Assembly (NCBI RefSeq): GCF_000381825.1
Contig: NZ_KB907121.1
Span: 206,001 to 270,000 of the forward strand
DNA from: Thioalkalivibrio sp. ALJT
Lineage (GTDB): Bacteria > Pseudomonadota > Gammaproteobacteria > Ectothiorhodospirales > Ectothiorhodospiraceae
Direction of reading: 5' to 3'
Length of the DNA stretch: 64,000 nt
Within the stretch, counting starts at the first letter, position 1. The number at the start of each line of letters is the position of its first letter. Shown piece by piece: positions 17,710 to 26,622 of the stretch. The translations under genes and the position numbers were made by a program. Below the pieces are notes generated by a model. The model was not told where the DNA came from, did no database searches, and worked only from the letters and a program-made list of their open reading frames with translations.

Positions 17710-17924
17710 TGCTTTTCACTCTCGGTTTGGTCGCGCCGAGCCGTCGGCTCCCGGTGCGAATCATCTTCGTCCAGAGGAATATAGCGATACGTCTCGAACT
17801 TCTTGGCCCGGCTGGGCTTGGCGAAGAGATAGATCACGATCCCTATGAAGGTGCTCATGAACAAGATCAGCGCCAGCATCTTGCTGTTGCCCAGGTCCGT
17901 GATCCATACCCAGAGTTCTGCCAT
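17706..17924 (-). CDS. ccoQ: cbb3 cytochrome oxidase subunit CcoQ (FixQ)
   Basis: From ATG at 17924 the protein is 72 aa. It begins MAELWVWITDLGNSKMLAL, has one membrane span (about 15-34), a KKFETYRYIPLDED motif typical of CcoQ, and a charged tail. The reading frame is open further upstream into the ccoO-ccoQ gap, but this start gives the family length. CcoQ stabilises the CcoN-O-P complex. It overlaps ccoP by four bases. Confidence 0.93.
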   Translation of the reverse strand: MAELWVWITDLGNSKMLALILFMSTFIGIVIYLFAKPSRAKKFETYRYIPLDEDDSHREPTARRDQTESEKQ

Positions 17925-17955
17925 CAATCCTGTACCCCGGCCGGGCCGAAATTCC

Positions 17956-18690
17956 CTAGCGGAATTCGGCGAAGTGTCCGTAATCGTATTCGCTAAAGTC
18001 CACCATGGTGCCGAGCACCTGCAGGTAGGCCACCATGGCATCCATTTCCGAGATAAATGACGGATCGCCGTCGAAGTTCTCGGCCTGGGCCTGCTCCATC
18101 AGCATGTCCTGCGCGTCCGGGATATGGAACATGCGGGCATGCTCCTCACCAAAGCGCTCGACGTTTTCCTGGTATTCCTCTTCGGTGAGCGAATACGGGA
18201 CGCCCACACGCCTCAGCGCGATCATTCGACGCTCAATGTCGGAGTAATTGAGCGCGTTAGTCGCCAGCCAGGGATAGGCCGGCATGATCGACTGCGGCAG
18301 CAGAGACTGCGGGTGGATCAGATGCTGCACGTGCCACTCGTTCGAGTATTTGCCCCCCACGCGGGCCAGATCCGGTCCGGTACGTTTGGAGCCCCACTGG
18401 AACGGATGGTCGTACTTGGACTCCGCCGCCAGGGAGTAGTGGCCGTAGCGCAGCATCTCGTCCCGGAACGGCCGCACCATCTGGGAATGACAGGCGTAAC
18501 AGCCCTCCTGCACATAGATATCGCGACCACGCTGCTCGAGCGGGGTATACGGACGCACCCCGTCGACTTCTTCGATGGTGTCGTCGATGTAGAACAGCGG
18601 CACGATCTCGACCAGGCCACCGACGCTGATCACCGCAAGGGTCAGGATGATCAGCAGGCCGGCATTGGTTTCAACGCTTTCATGCTTCAT
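17956..18690 (-). CDS. ccoO: cbb3 cytochrome oxidase monohaem subunit CcoO
   Basis: The 244-aa membrane-anchored cytochrome c has one N-terminal span (about 11-32, LLIILTLAVISVGGLVEIVP) and one haem site at C64-Y-A-C67-H68 in the CcoO motif EGCYACHSQMVRPFRDE. A methionine ligand is expected in the C-terminal half. It relays electrons from CcoP to the CcoN haem b. It begins 19 bases after the ccoN stop. Confidence 0.97.
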   Translation of the reverse strand: MKHESVETNAGLLIILTLAVISVGGLVEIVPLFYIDDTIEEVDGVRPYTPLEQRGRDIYVQEGCYACHSQMVRPFRDEMLRYGHYSLAAESKYDHPFQWGSKRTGPDLARVGGKYSNEWHVQHLIHPQSLLPQSIMPAYPWLATNALNYSDIERRMIALRRVGVPYSLTEEEYQENVERFGEEHARMFHIPDAQDMLMEQAQAENFDGDPSFISEMDAMVAYLQVLGTMVDFSEYDYGHFAEFR

Positions 18691-18709
18691 GGATCTAATC
18701 TCTCCCTAA

Positions 18710-20194
18710 TCAAGCCGTGCGCGGTGCGGCGGACTCGGCCTGGGCCTCGCGGGCCTCGGCCTTGATGCCCGAGCGAATGGTCATCGCAATGTTGAACGCC
18801 ATGATCAGCATGCCGATCAGGAAGAACCCGCCGCCGACGGCACGCACGACGTACGGCATATGCAGGAACGCCACGGTTTCGCTGAAGGTGTAGGCCAGGT
18901 TGCCGTACTGGTCGAAGGCGCGGAGCATCAGGCCCTGCCCGATACCGGCCACCCACATGGCGGTGATGTACAGCACGATGCCGATAGTGGCGAGGAAGAA
19001 GTGCGCATACACCAGCTTCACGCTGTACAGGTTCACGTTCCACAGCCGCGGGATCAGGTGATACAGCGAGCCGAAGGAGATCATCGCCACCCAGCCCAGG
19101 GCGCCGGAGTGCACGTGACCGACGGTCCAGTCGGTGTAGTGCGACAGCGCGTTCACGCTCTTCAGCGACATCATCGGACCTTCAAAGGTCGACATGCCGT
19201 AGAACGCCAGCGCGGTGATCAGGAACAGCATGATCGGGTCGGTACGCAGTTTGTCCCAGGCACCGGACAGGGTCATGATCCCGTTGATCATGCCGCCCCA
19301 GGACGGCAGCAGCAGCAGGATGGAGAAGGTTGCCGCCAGGGTGGAAACCCAGTCCGGCAGGGCCGTCCAGTGCAGGTGGTGCGCACCCACCCACATGTAC
19401 AGGAAGACCAGCGCCCAGAAGTGGATGATGGAAAGCTTGTACGAGTAGATCGGACGACCGGCCTGCTTCGGCACGAAGTAGTACATCATCCCGAGGAAAG
19501 CCGCGGTCAGGAAGAAGCCCACCGCGTTATGGCCATACCACCACTGGCGCATCGCATCCTGCACGCCGGAGAACAGCGGGTAGGAGTGCGGGTGGAACAG
19601 GCCGACCGGCACCTCGAGGTTGTTGAAGATGTGCAGGAGCGCGGTCGCCAGAATAAAGGCCATGAAGAACCAGTTCGCCACGTAGATGTGCGGCTGATTC
19701 CGGCGCAGCAGGGTCATCAGGTAGACCATGAAATAGGCCACCCAGACCACCAGGATGATGAGGTCGATCTGCCAGTTGAACTCGGCGTATTCGCGACCCT
19801 GGGTAATCCCCATCATGTAGGTGATTACGCCAAGGATCAGCGCCAGGTTCCACCCGTAGAAGGTGAAGCTCGCCATGGAGTCACTCCACAGCCGTGCCTG
19901 ACAGGTCCGCTGGACCACGTAGTAGGAGGTCGCGAAGAGTGCGTTACCCCCGAAACCGAAGATCACGGCCGTGGTATGGACCGGACGGAAGCGCCCGAAG
20001 GTGATCTGCGCGATATCGAAATTCAGGAACGGAAACGCCAGCTGCGAGGCAATCCAGACGCCCGCAGCCATCCCGAACACGCCCCAGAGGACGGCGGCAA
20101 CGGCAAACCGTTTGATAATCGCGTAGTTGTACTGCTCGGAAGTCGCGACTGACGCTGCGGGCGCGGCGCCCGCCGTAGTGGCTGCTTGTGACAT
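18710..20194 (-). CDS. ccoN: cbb3-type cytochrome c oxidase catalytic subunit CcoN
   Basis: The 494-aa haem-copper oxidase subunit I has about twelve membrane spans. H73 in [17 protein letters not shown] is the low-spin haem ligand region. The CuB and high-spin haem histidines are visible in [25 protein letters not shown] and [18 protein letters not shown]-type segments. It reduces oxygen to water at very low oxygen and pumps protons. The gene leads the ccoNOQP operon. An ANR/FNR box lies 194 bases upstream at 20388-20401. Confidence 0.97.
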   Translation of the reverse strand: MSQAATTAGAAPAASVATSEQYNYAIIKRFAVAAVLWGVFGMAAGVWIASQLAFPFLNFDIAQITFGRFRPVHTTAVIFGFGGNALFATSYYVVQRTCQARLWSDSMASFTFYGWNLALILGVITYMMGITQGREYAEFNWQIDLIILVVWVAYFMVYLMTLLRRNQPHIYVANWFFMAFILATALLHIFNNLEVPVGLFHPHSYPLFSGVQDAMRQWWYGHNAVGFFLTAAFLGMMYYFVPKQAGRPIYSYKLSIIHFWALVFLYMWVGAHHLHWTALPDWVSTLAATFSILLLLPSWGGMINGIMTLSGAWDKLRTDPIMLFLITALAFYGMSTFEGPMMSLKSVNALSHYTDWTVGHVHSGALGWVAMISFGSLYHLIPRLWNVNLYSVKLVYAHFFLATIGIVLYITAMWVAGIGQGLMLRAFDQYGNLAYTFSETVAFLHMPYVVRAVGGGFFLIGMLIMAFNIAMTIRSGIKAEAREAQAESAAPRTA

Positions 20195-20387
20195 GACTTT
20201 TCCACCTTGCTGCGGGGAACACGGATGTCCCGATGGTTCGGGGGCGTGAACTCTACCCCATTCCGGACCTACAAAAAACCAAGACCGCCTGGATCACTCG
20301 GATATTAGACGCCACCAGCGGAACTTTCCTGCGTTGCGAGAATACATTTTTACCTACGGCCGGGCGAGCACTCTCCAGACGGAAACG

Positions 20388-20401
20388 TTGATCTGGATCA
20401 A
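20388..20401. promoter_or_regulatory. ANR/FNR box upstream of ccoN, overlapping the bioC stop
   Basis: TTGATCTGGATCAA is a perfect match to the FNR-family consensus TTGAT-N4-ATCAA. If it acts as a class II activator site, transcription of ccoNOQP would start near 20353, giving an untranslated leader of about 160 bases. Induction of cbb3 oxidase by ANR/FNR under low oxygen is well established in related bacteria. The box overlaps the last codon of bioC (stop at 20398-20400). Confidence 0.88.
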
Positions 20402-21267
20402 CGAACCGGCTGGACCGGGATCACGGGCCCCGGGGGCCGCGACGGCGGCGGCGCGTCCGGCACCCAGGCATGACCGTACACCACTTCCCAGCTCGCCGGC
20501 AGGCGTCCGTTGCAGCCAAACTCACGCGCATAGGCCTCGGCCACCGCGATCAGGCGCCGCGGCCCGAACAGACCCGGCGGACGCCCGGCGAGGGCGTTGC
20601 GCACACCGATGCCGCGCAGGTCACGCATCAAACCGGTGAGGTCCGGATAGGTCAGGGTCACGGTTTCCTGGTCCATCACCGGATCGGCAAAACCGGCGCG
20701 CACCAGGGCATCACCAATGTCGTGCATATCGATGAAGGCATTCACATGCACACCGCCACCATCCACCGCGGCAAAGGCCGCCCGGAGCTCGCGCAGCGTG
20801 TCCGGGCCGAAGGTGGTAAACATCCACAAGCCGCCCGGGCGCAGGATTCGCCGGACCTCGGCGAAGGCCTGGTCGAGATCGCTGCACCACTGCAGGGCCG
20901 AGCTGGAGACAGCGAGATCGAACGCCGCGTCCGCCAGCGGCAACGCCTCAAGGTCGCCACAGACCGCCTGTGGCCGACGCAACCAGCGGCCCCGGCGCCG
21001 CGCCCGCGCGACCATCTCCGGAGCAAAGTCCACGCCGGCCAGACGCGCGCCGCGATAGCGTCGGCCCAGGTGATCCAGGGCCTCACCGGTGCCGCAGCCC
21101 AGATCAACGATGTGCTGTGGTTGCAGACGAATCCAGTCGAGACGGCCGAGCATGCGCTCCTGCACCTCGCGCTGCAGGACGGCGTGCTCCTCGTAGGTGG
21201 CGGCCGCGCCGGCGAAGGCCGCGCGTACCCTGGCCTTGTCGAGCTTGAAGCTGTCCGGTCGGCTCAT
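20398..21267 (-). CDS. bioC: malonyl-ACP O-methyltransferase BioC
   Basis: From ATG at 21267 the protein is 289 aa. It has the class I methyltransferase motif VDLGCGTGEALD (around residues 54-65), the VSSSALQWCSDL motif typical of BioC, and the C-terminal YGHAWVPD motif. BioC methylates the free carboxyl of malonyl-ACP so that fatty acid synthase can build the pimeloyl chain of biotin. An upstream GTG-type extension of seven codons is possible, but ATG 21267 overlaps the bioH stop by four bases (ATGA), the usual coupling. The stop codon lies inside the ANR box of ccoN. Confidence 0.92.
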   Translation of the reverse strand: MSRPDSFKLDKARVRAAFAGAAATYEEHAVLQREVQERMLGRLDWIRLQPQHIVDLGCGTGEALDHLGRRYRGARLAGVDFAPEMVARARRRGRWLRRPQAVCGDLEALPLADAAFDLAVSSSALQWCSDLDQAFAEVRRILRPGGLWMFTTFGPDTLRELRAAFAAVDGGGVHVNAFIDMHDIGDALVRAGFADPVMDQETVTLTYPDLTGLMRDLRGIGVRNALAGRPPGLFGPRRLIAVAEAYAREFGCNGRLPASWEVVYGHAWVPDAPPPSRPPGPVIPVQPVR

Positions 21268-22043
21268 GCCTGCTCCCCTGCGCTGCACTGATTAAGAAAT
21301 GGCCCGGCAAAGTCGGCCAGCGCCTGCGGACGTGCAATCCAGTCGGCGTGACCACCCGGCCCGCCGCCGATGTGGCTGTCGGGCCGTAATGCCCGCAGCT
21401 CCCTCGCGACAGCCGCCGGCACCAGCGCGTCATCGGCTGCCAGCCAGGCAGCCACAGGGGCCGGCAGCCCCTGCCAGGCACCGCGCAGATCGGCCGTCGC
21501 CAGCAGATCCAGACCGGCCTGCAATCCCCGCGGCGTAGCGGGCGCCGCCTGCAACCGATTTGCCAGGTCGCGGGCGAGCGAGGCGGCATCGACGCTGCCA
21601 CGCGCACAGAGCATCGCGAGCCGCCGCTCCAGACGCCGGCGGTCGCCGGCCAGCGCCTGGCGGAAGTCATCCAGCTCGGCTACGGGCAGCGCCGCCGGCC
21701 AGGCGTCTGCCCGCACAAAGCGCGGGCTGGCGCCGACGAGCAGCAGCCCCTGAGGGCCCGTCCACTGGCGCGCGGCCGCCAGAGCCACCAGCCCCCCGAG
21801 GGACCAGCCGGCCCAGACCGGACAATCCACATCCTGTGGCAGCCCGGCGATCACCGCCGCAGCGGCCGCCTCCGGGTCCGCAAGGCGCCCGCCGTCGCCC
21901 GCGGCACCGTGCCCGGGCAGATCCGGAGCAAGCACCCGGACCGTTGCTGGCAACGCGGCGCGCAAGGGCGCCCAGACCGCACCGGAAAACCCCCAGCCAT
22001 GCAGCAGTACCAATGTCGGCGCGCGCGGACCTGCGCGGGTCAT
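21264..22043 (-). CDS. bioH: pimeloyl-ACP methyl ester esterase BioH
   Basis: The 259-aa alpha/beta hydrolase has the oxyanion-hole motif LLHGWGFSGAVW, the nucleophile elbow GWSLGG (Ser81), an acid residue in AADDALVP and a late histidine in GGHADWIARP. It removes the methyl group added by BioC, ending pimeloyl synthesis. Placement directly upstream of bioC with a four-base overlap fixes the assignment among many similar hydrolases. Confidence 0.92.
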   Translation of the reverse strand: MTRAGPRAPTLVLLHGWGFSGAVWAPLRAALPATVRVLAPDLPGHGAAGDGGRLADPEAAAAAVIAGLPQDVDCPVWAGWSLGGLVALAAARQWTGPQGLLLVGASPRFVRADAWPAALPVAELDDFRQALAGDRRRLERRLAMLCARGSVDAASLARDLANRLQAAPATPRGLQAGLDLLATADLRGAWQGLPAPVAAWLAADDALVPAAVARELRALRPDSHIGGGPGGHADWIARPQALADFAGPFLNQCSAGEQA

Positions 22044-22129
22044 GTCAGCACCCTGACCGGCCGGTGGCGGCTTGCGTATTATGTGCGGCCGAATCCTTTC
22101 GCCAATCCACGCAGGCAGGCTGACCGTCC

Positions 22130-22771
22130 ATGGGCATTACAATCGGCATCATCATCGCGTATCTGCTGGGATCGCTCTCTACCGCCATTCTGGTCAGCAA
22201 GCTGCTGCGCCTGCCGGACCCGCGCACGACCGGCTCCGGGAACCCCGGCGCCACCAACGTGTTGCGCGCGGGAGGCAAGAAGGCCGCCATCATCACGCTG
22301 ATCGGGGATGTCGGCAAGGGCTGGCTGCCCGTATTCGTCGCCCTGCAACTGGACCTGTTTCCCGGCTGGGTCATCGGCCTGATCGGGCTTGCCGCCTTCC
22401 TCGGACATGTCTTCCCGCTCTACTACCGCCTGCGCGGCGGCAAGGGCGTGGCCACCGCGCTCGGGGTCCTTCTGGCCCTCAACCCGCTGGTCGGCGGACT
22501 GGTCCTGCTCACCTGGCTGCTGGTGGCCGCGATCTGGCGGTACTCATCGCTGGCGGCACTGGTCGCCGCCGGCATGGCCCCGGTGTATATGGTGCTGCTG
22601 GGGGCGGATCACTGGATCAGCGCCATCGTCGCCCTGATGAGCGTGATCCTGTTCATCCGTCATGACAGCAACATCCGCCGCCTGATGCGTGGCGAGGAGT
22701 CCCGCATCGGGCAAAAGGACAAGCCATCCGGGGCCGCATCCGCTGACGAGGGGCCTGCCGGGCGCAGGTAA
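22130..22771 (+). CDS. plsY: glycerol-3-phosphate acyltransferase PlsY
   Basis: The 213-aa membrane protein has five hydrophobic segments and the three PlsY signature loops: YLLGSLSTAILVSK, TGSGNPGATNVLRAGGKK and RLRGGKGVATALG. It transfers an acyl group from acyl-phosphate to glycerol-3-phosphate at the start of phospholipid synthesis. The tail after the last span (KDKPSGAASADEG) is hydrophilic and longer than usual. It diverges from bioH, with 86 bases between. Confidence 0.94.
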   Translation: MGITIGIIIAYLLGSLSTAILVSKLLRLPDPRTTGSGNPGATNVLRAGGKKAAIITLIGDVGKGWLPVFVALQLDLFPGWVIGLIGLAAFLGHVFPLYYRLRGGKGVATALGVLLALNPLVGGLVLLTWLLVAAIWRYSSLAALVAAGMAPVYMVLLGADHWISAIVALMSVILFIRHDSNIRRLMRGEESRIGQKDKPSGAASADEGPAGRR

Positions 22772-22844
22772 GGTCACGCCCGGGGCCGCATCCCTCGTCC
22801 TGCTTCGCAACAAGCGGCAGCCAGACTCAAGGCCGTGCGGGCCC

Positions 22845-23065
22845 GGGTCCCCCCCTGCTGCATCATCCCGGAAACCGCGCAGCAGTGATCCGGGATCGGC
22901 ACGGGTTGGGGCAGCCGTACGCCGGGGCCGTACCGACATGTGGAGATCCCGGATCTGTGCCGCGCTCTGGCCAGAATGCCGAGGAGGGGGCACTACGGCC
23001 TGGATCAACGCAATCCGGGGCGGGCCAGGCACGCCCCGCCACTGGCGGACGCTCGTTGCGAATCA
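22845..23065. repeat. dispersed intergenic repeat, copy 2
   Basis: This segment matches 521-715. Both copies start with a CCCCCTGCT region and CATCCCGGA(A/G)ACC, continue with GTGATCCGG(G/A)ATCG and TGTGGAGATCCCGG, and end with an identical block running from CACGCCCC-type sequence through ACTGGCGGACGCTCGTTGCG to AATCA at 23065. Copy 2 is about 26 bases longer through internal insertions. The orientation is the same in both copies. Confidence 0.7.
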
Positions 23066-23118
23066 AACTCCACCGCGCACCCCGAAAATCCGCCCCGGAT
23101 TCGACAGACGACCCGGCT

Positions 23119-23147
23119 GGCAGGTGTACAAAATGGGTACACCTGCC
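23119..23147 (-). terminator. hairpin just downstream of tsaD, possible terminator without T-run
   Basis: GGCAGGTGTAC (23119-23129) and GTACACCTGCC (23137-23147) form a perfect 11-bp stem with a seven-base loop, three bases beyond the tsaD stop. Neither side has a T-run, so a strict intrinsic terminator is doubtful. It could be a Rho-linked or RNA-stability hairpin between two convergent genes. Confidence 0.45.
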
Positions 23148-23149
23148 GG

Positions 23150-24175
23150 CTAAGCCGCTCGGACCGGCGCATCCAGTTCCGCCAGCGGCCAGCGCGCACG
23201 CGCCGCCACCACCGGAGCCCCGCCGGCCACAGGGGCGCCGGCCTGCAGCCGCCGCAAACCGGCCAGCGCGATCATCGCGCCATTGTCCGTACAGAATTCC
23301 GGGCGCGGGAAGTAGACCGGCACCCCCTGACGCCGCCCCATGGCCTGCAGCCCGGCGCGCAGGGTTCGATTGGCGGCGACGCCACCGGCCACCACCAGTG
23401 TGGGCGCACCGGTCTGCTCCAGCCCGCGTCGGGTCTTCTCCACCAGGGTATCGGTCACCGCCTCCTCGAAGGCACGGGCGACATCCTGCGGCCGATAGGT
23501 CTGCTTCTTCAGCGCGGTGAGCACCGCCGTCTTGAGGCCGGAAAAACTCATGTCCAGACCGGGACGATCCAGCATCGGCCGCGGCAGGCGCAGCACGCCG
23601 GACGCACCCTGCTCGGCCAGACGCGCCAGCGCGGGGCCGCCCGGATACCCGAGCCCCAGCAGCTTCGCGGTCTTGTCGAAGGCCTCGCCCGCGGCGTCGT
23701 CGATGCTCTCACCGACCAGTTCGTAGTCACCCAGCGCCCGCGCGTGGATCAACTGCGTATGCCCGCCGGAGACCTGCAGCACCAGGAAGGGGAACTCCAG
23801 GCCGGTGTCCTCCAGAAACGGCGCCAGCAGATGCCCCTCCAGATGGTGGACTGCCAGCGCCGGCACCCCCCAGCCCCAGGCGAGCGCGCGCGCGACCGAG
23901 GCGCCGGTCAGCAGCGCCCCCAGCAGGCCCGGCCCGCCGGTGTAGGCCACCGCATCCAGCTCGCGCCCGTCCACACCGGCGGCATCGAGTACCGCGCGCA
24001 CCAGCGGCAACAGGCGGCGGATGTGGTCGCGCGAAGCCAGCTCCGGCACCACCCCGCCATAGACCGCATGCAGATCGGTCTGGCTGTACAGGCGGTGCGC
24101 CAGCAGGCCCTGCTCGGAATCGATCAGGGCCACGCCGGTCTCGTCGCAGGAGGTCTCGATACCCAGTACCTTCAT
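23150..24175 (-). CDS. tsaD: tRNA N6-adenosine threonylcarbamoyltransferase TsaD
   Basis: From ATG at 24175 the protein is 341 aa, the family length. It begins [17 protein letters not shown] and has the metal-binding H111-L-E-G-H115 motif in [11 protein letters not shown]. It continues with [10 protein letters not shown] and [12 protein letters not shown], and ends with [13 protein letters not shown] and [10 protein letters not shown]. TsaD transfers the threonylcarbamoyl group to A37 of tRNAs reading ANN codons. The frame is open upstream for 42 more codons, but those show no family similarity. Confidence 0.96.
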   Translation of the reverse strand: MKVLGIETSCDETGVALIDSEQGLLAHRLYSQTDLHAVYGGVVPELASRDHIRRLLPLVRAVLDAAGVDGRELDAVAYTGGPGLLGALLTGASVARALAWGWGVPALAVHHLEGHLLAPFLEDTGLEFPFLVLQVSGGHTQLIHARALGDYELVGESIDDAAGEAFDKTAKLLGLGYPGGPALARLAEQGASGVLRLPRPMLDRPGLDMSFSGLKTAVLTALKKQTYRPQDVARAFEEAVTDTLVEKTRRGLEQTGAPTLVVAGGVAANRTLRAGLQAMGRRQGVPVYFPRPEFCTDNGAMIALAGLRRLQAGAPVAGGAPVVAARARWPLAELDAPVRAA

Positions 24176-24245
24176 GACGCCAGCATGCCCCCGGATTCGA
24201 TCACGAGAAAGGATCCCGCGACCGTGCACGGGGTATGCACCGGCC

Positions 24246-25445
24246 TCACAGGCGCCCCCGCCGGTCGGGGATACCGGCCAGTGGCAGATGGCTGCAGTCA
24301 CGCCCCAGGGCCATCGCCTGGAAACGCTCCCCCATCTCGCCCGGCAGCGTCAGCATGCGCACGGCCTGCGCCGCCTGCAGGGTCCGACGCGCATCCTCGC
24401 CACTGCCCACCCGCGCCTCGAAACGCTGCGGCAGCCCGGCCCCCAGCAGGAACTCGCCCTGGCCGGCGTAGGCCAGCACCTCGAGCCCTACGGCGTTCGC
24501 GGCCTCGGCCACACCGGTAAAATCCACGCTCGCGGTCAGATCCATCAAGCCGGGGTGCGCCAGCGGATCCTGGATCATCTGCTGGCGATAGTAGCCTACC
24601 AGGGTGCCCTCGCGGCGTTCCGGGTCATAATAGGCGCTACGCGGGAACCCGTAGTCAACGATCAGCGCCACGCCCTGGCGGAGGCAATCGGAGACCCCCC
24701 TGACCCAGGCTGCCTGGGCCGGACGCCATTCGGAGAGGTACCCCTCGGGCCAGGGGCCATGGGCCTCCTGCAGCCGGGCCACCGGCTCCGCCAGCGCCGC
24801 CGGGGCCGGGCGCTCGGCCAGTGTCAGCGCCCCATCCGGCGCAACGCGGACCCCGACCTGCCACACGCGCCCCTCGCGCCAGCGAAACAGCTCGACCGGC
24901 AACGCATCCAGCACCTCGTTGGCCAGCACCACACCGCGCAGAGGCGTGGATGGCAGACGCTCCAGCCACGCGATGCGCGCGTACTCGTCCGCGGTGAGGG
25001 CTGCCTCCAGGTGAGCCTGCTGCCGCGCGCGCAGGTCCGGGCTGACCTCGACAATCCAGTAAGCCTCCCAGGGCACGCGCAATTCACGCAGCATGGCGAT
25101 CAGGTCGCCTGCCAGACGCCCGCTGCCGGCCCCGAATTCCAGCAGCGTCCCGCCCCCGTCCAGGTCATCGCGCAGCACCGGCGCCAGCCAGGTCGCGAGG
25201 GTCTCGCCGAACATCGGGGTCAGCTCCGGCGCCGTGACGAAATCGCCCCCCTGACCCAGCTTGTGCGTGCCGTTTACGTAATACCCCAGCCCCGGGGCAT
25301 ACAACACCGCCTGCATGTACTCGACAAACGGGAGGAACCCGCCCGCACCTGCGACACTCTGTTGCAGGGAGGCGTGCAGGCGTTCGGCAACCCCAGCGGC
25401 GGCCGGATCGCGGGGGACGTTTGTGCTAGGTTTCGGCGGCATCAT
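24246..25445 (-). CDS. SAM-dependent methyltransferase, MidA/NDUFAF7 (DUF185) family
   Basis: The 399-aa protein matches the class I SAM methyltransferase family of mitochondrial NDUFAF7/MidA. Visible motifs are [17 protein letters not shown], the [18 protein letters not shown] segment, the SAM motif [30 protein letters not shown] and [13 protein letters not shown]. The eukaryotic relative methylates an arginine of a complex I subunit. The bacterial substrate is not known to me. It diverges from the SDR gene with a 32-base gap and precedes tsaD by 70 bases. ATG codons at 25445 and 25442 are both possible. Confidence 0.88.
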   Translation of the reverse strand: MMPPKPSTNVPRDPAAAGVAERLHASLQQSVAGAGGFLPFVEYMQAVLYAPGLGYYVNGTHKLGQGGDFVTAPELTPMFGETLATWLAPVLRDDLDGGGTLLEFGAGSGRLAGDLIAMLRELRVPWEAYWIVEVSPDLRARQQAHLEAALTADEYARIAWLERLPSTPLRGVVLANEVLDALPVELFRWREGRVWQVGVRVAPDGALTLAERPAPAALAEPVARLQEAHGPWPEGYLSEWRPAQAAWVRGVSDCLRQGVALIVDYGFPRSAYYDPERREGTLVGYYRQQMIQDPLAHPGLMDLTASVDFTGVAEAANAVGLEVLAYAGQGEFLLGAGLPQRFEARVGSGEDARRTLQAAQAVRMLTLPGEMGERFQAMALGRDCSHLPLAGIPDRRGRL

Positions 25446-25477
25446 GACGCTGCAATGGTATCAACCCGGAGGCAAGC

Positions 25478-26263
25478 GTGGCGCAGGCAACCCCCGATGA
25501 GGCAAACGACAACGCAGACCGTGACCGCACGGCCGCGCCGGTGGCGCTGATCACCGGCGCCGCCCGGCGCATCGGTGCCGCGATCGCCCGCGACCTGCAC
25601 GCGGCGGGCCTGCGAGTTGTAATCCACTACCGTGGCTCGGAGGCGGAGGCGGCCGCACTGGCGGCAGCCCTCGAGCGGCAATGTCCCGACAGTGCGCGCA
25701 CGCTCCAGGCCGACCTGCTGAACCCGGAAGCCAGCGGTCGCCTGGCGCAGGAGGCGGAGGCCGCCTGGGGGCGGCTGGATTTCCTGGTCAACAATGCCTC
25801 TACGTTCTACGCCACCCCGGTCGGCGAGATCGACGCCGCCGCCTGGGATGACCTGATCGGCTCCAACCTCAAGGCCCCGGCCTTCCTCACCCAGGCCTGC
25901 GCCCCGGCCCTGCAACGTGCCCACGGTGCGGTCGTGAACATCGTCGACATACATGCCCTGCGTCCACTGAAGGGCTATCCGGTCTATTCCGCGGCCAAGG
26001 CCGGACTCTGGGCGCTGACCCAGGCCTACGCGCGTGAACTCGGGCCCGGGGTCCGGGTTAACGGTGTCGCACCCGGGGCCGTCCTCTCGCCGGAGGACCC
26101 GGCCAACGCGGGGACACACGCCGCCATGGTCGAACGCACCGCGCTCAAGCGCCAGGGCAACCCGCAGGACATCGCGCGCACCGTGCGCTTTCTGCTGCTG
26201 GACGCACCCTACATCACCGGCCAGGTCATCCCGGTGGATGGCGGGCGTTCGGCCTCGCAGTAG
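25478..26263 (+). CDS. pteridine reductase-like short-chain dehydrogenase
   Basis: The 261-aa SDR has TGAARRIG (residues 26-33), in which the RR pair is typical of pteridine reductases. It has NNAS (105-108), an aspartate at about 157 in place of the usual catalytic serine (VNIVDIHALRP), and Y170-x-x-x-K174. The Asp-Tyr-Lys arrangement is that of PTR1/FolM-type pteridine reductases, which reduce dihydro- to tetrahydro-pterins. The start is GTG at 25478, chosen because GGAGG lies five bases upstream (25468-25472). The ubiK gene follows after 46 bases. The exact pterin substrate is inference. Confidence 0.88.
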   Translation: MAQATPDEANDNADRDRTAAPVALITGAARRIGAAIARDLHAAGLRVVIHYRGSEAEAAALAAALERQCPDSARTLQADLLNPEASGRLAQEAEAAWGRLDFLVNNASTFYATPVGEIDAAAWDDLIGSNLKAPAFLTQACAPALQRAHGAVVNIVDIHALRPLKGYPVYSAAKAGLWALTQAYARELGPGVRVNGVAPGAVLSPEDPANAGTHAAMVERTALKRQGNPQDIARTVRFLLLDAPYITGQVIPVDGGRSASQ

Positions 26264-26309
26264 AACACGCTACACTGGAGTCAAAACCCACGCGCCAGGA
26301 GACCACCGC

Positions 26310-26570
26310 ATGATCGATTCCAAACGCCTTGACGACATCGCTCGCCGGATCAGCGACAGCCTCCCGGAGTCGGTCCGGCACCTGCAGGAGGATGTCCAGC
26401 GTCAGGTACGCTCATCGCTCCAGAGCGGATTCGAACGCATGGACCTGGTCACCCGCGAGGACTTCGACATCCAGGTCGCACTCCTGGAACGCACCCGCGA
26501 ACGGCTCGCCGAACTCGAGGCACGCATCGCTGCGCTGGAAGGCCAGGCCAGCCCGGCCGAAGACCGCTAA
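26310..26570 (+). CDS. ubiK: ubiquinone biosynthesis accessory factor UbiK (BMFP/YqiC family)
   Basis: The 86-aa protein begins MIDSKRLDDIARRISDSLP and continues with an amphipathic helix (LQEDVQRQVRSSLQSGFERM). It ends in a heptad coiled coil, LLERTRERLAELEARIAALE, the hallmark of the trimeric BMFP/UbiK family. UbiK helps late hydroxylation steps of ubiquinone in a lipid-bound complex with UbiJ. CAGGAG lies 9 bases before ATG 26310. It precedes comM, a neighbourhood seen in other gammaproteobacteria. Confidence 0.92.
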   Translation: MIDSKRLDDIARRISDSLPESVRHLQEDVQRQVRSSLQSGFERMDLVTREDFDIQVALLERTRERLAELEARIAALEGQASPAEDR

Positions 26571-26622
26571 CCACAACCACCCGCCCGACACGGATGCCGG
26601 GCGGCTGCACGGAGGGGCACGG

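Larger units (their letters stand above)
22772..23149. other. 378-base intergenic region holding dispersed repeat copy 2
   Basis: This lies between plsY (rightward) and tsaD (leftward), which converge. It is filled mainly by the dispersed repeat (22845-23065), and a hairpin is present at 23119-23147 just beyond the tsaD stop. I see no gene. Confidence 0.6.
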
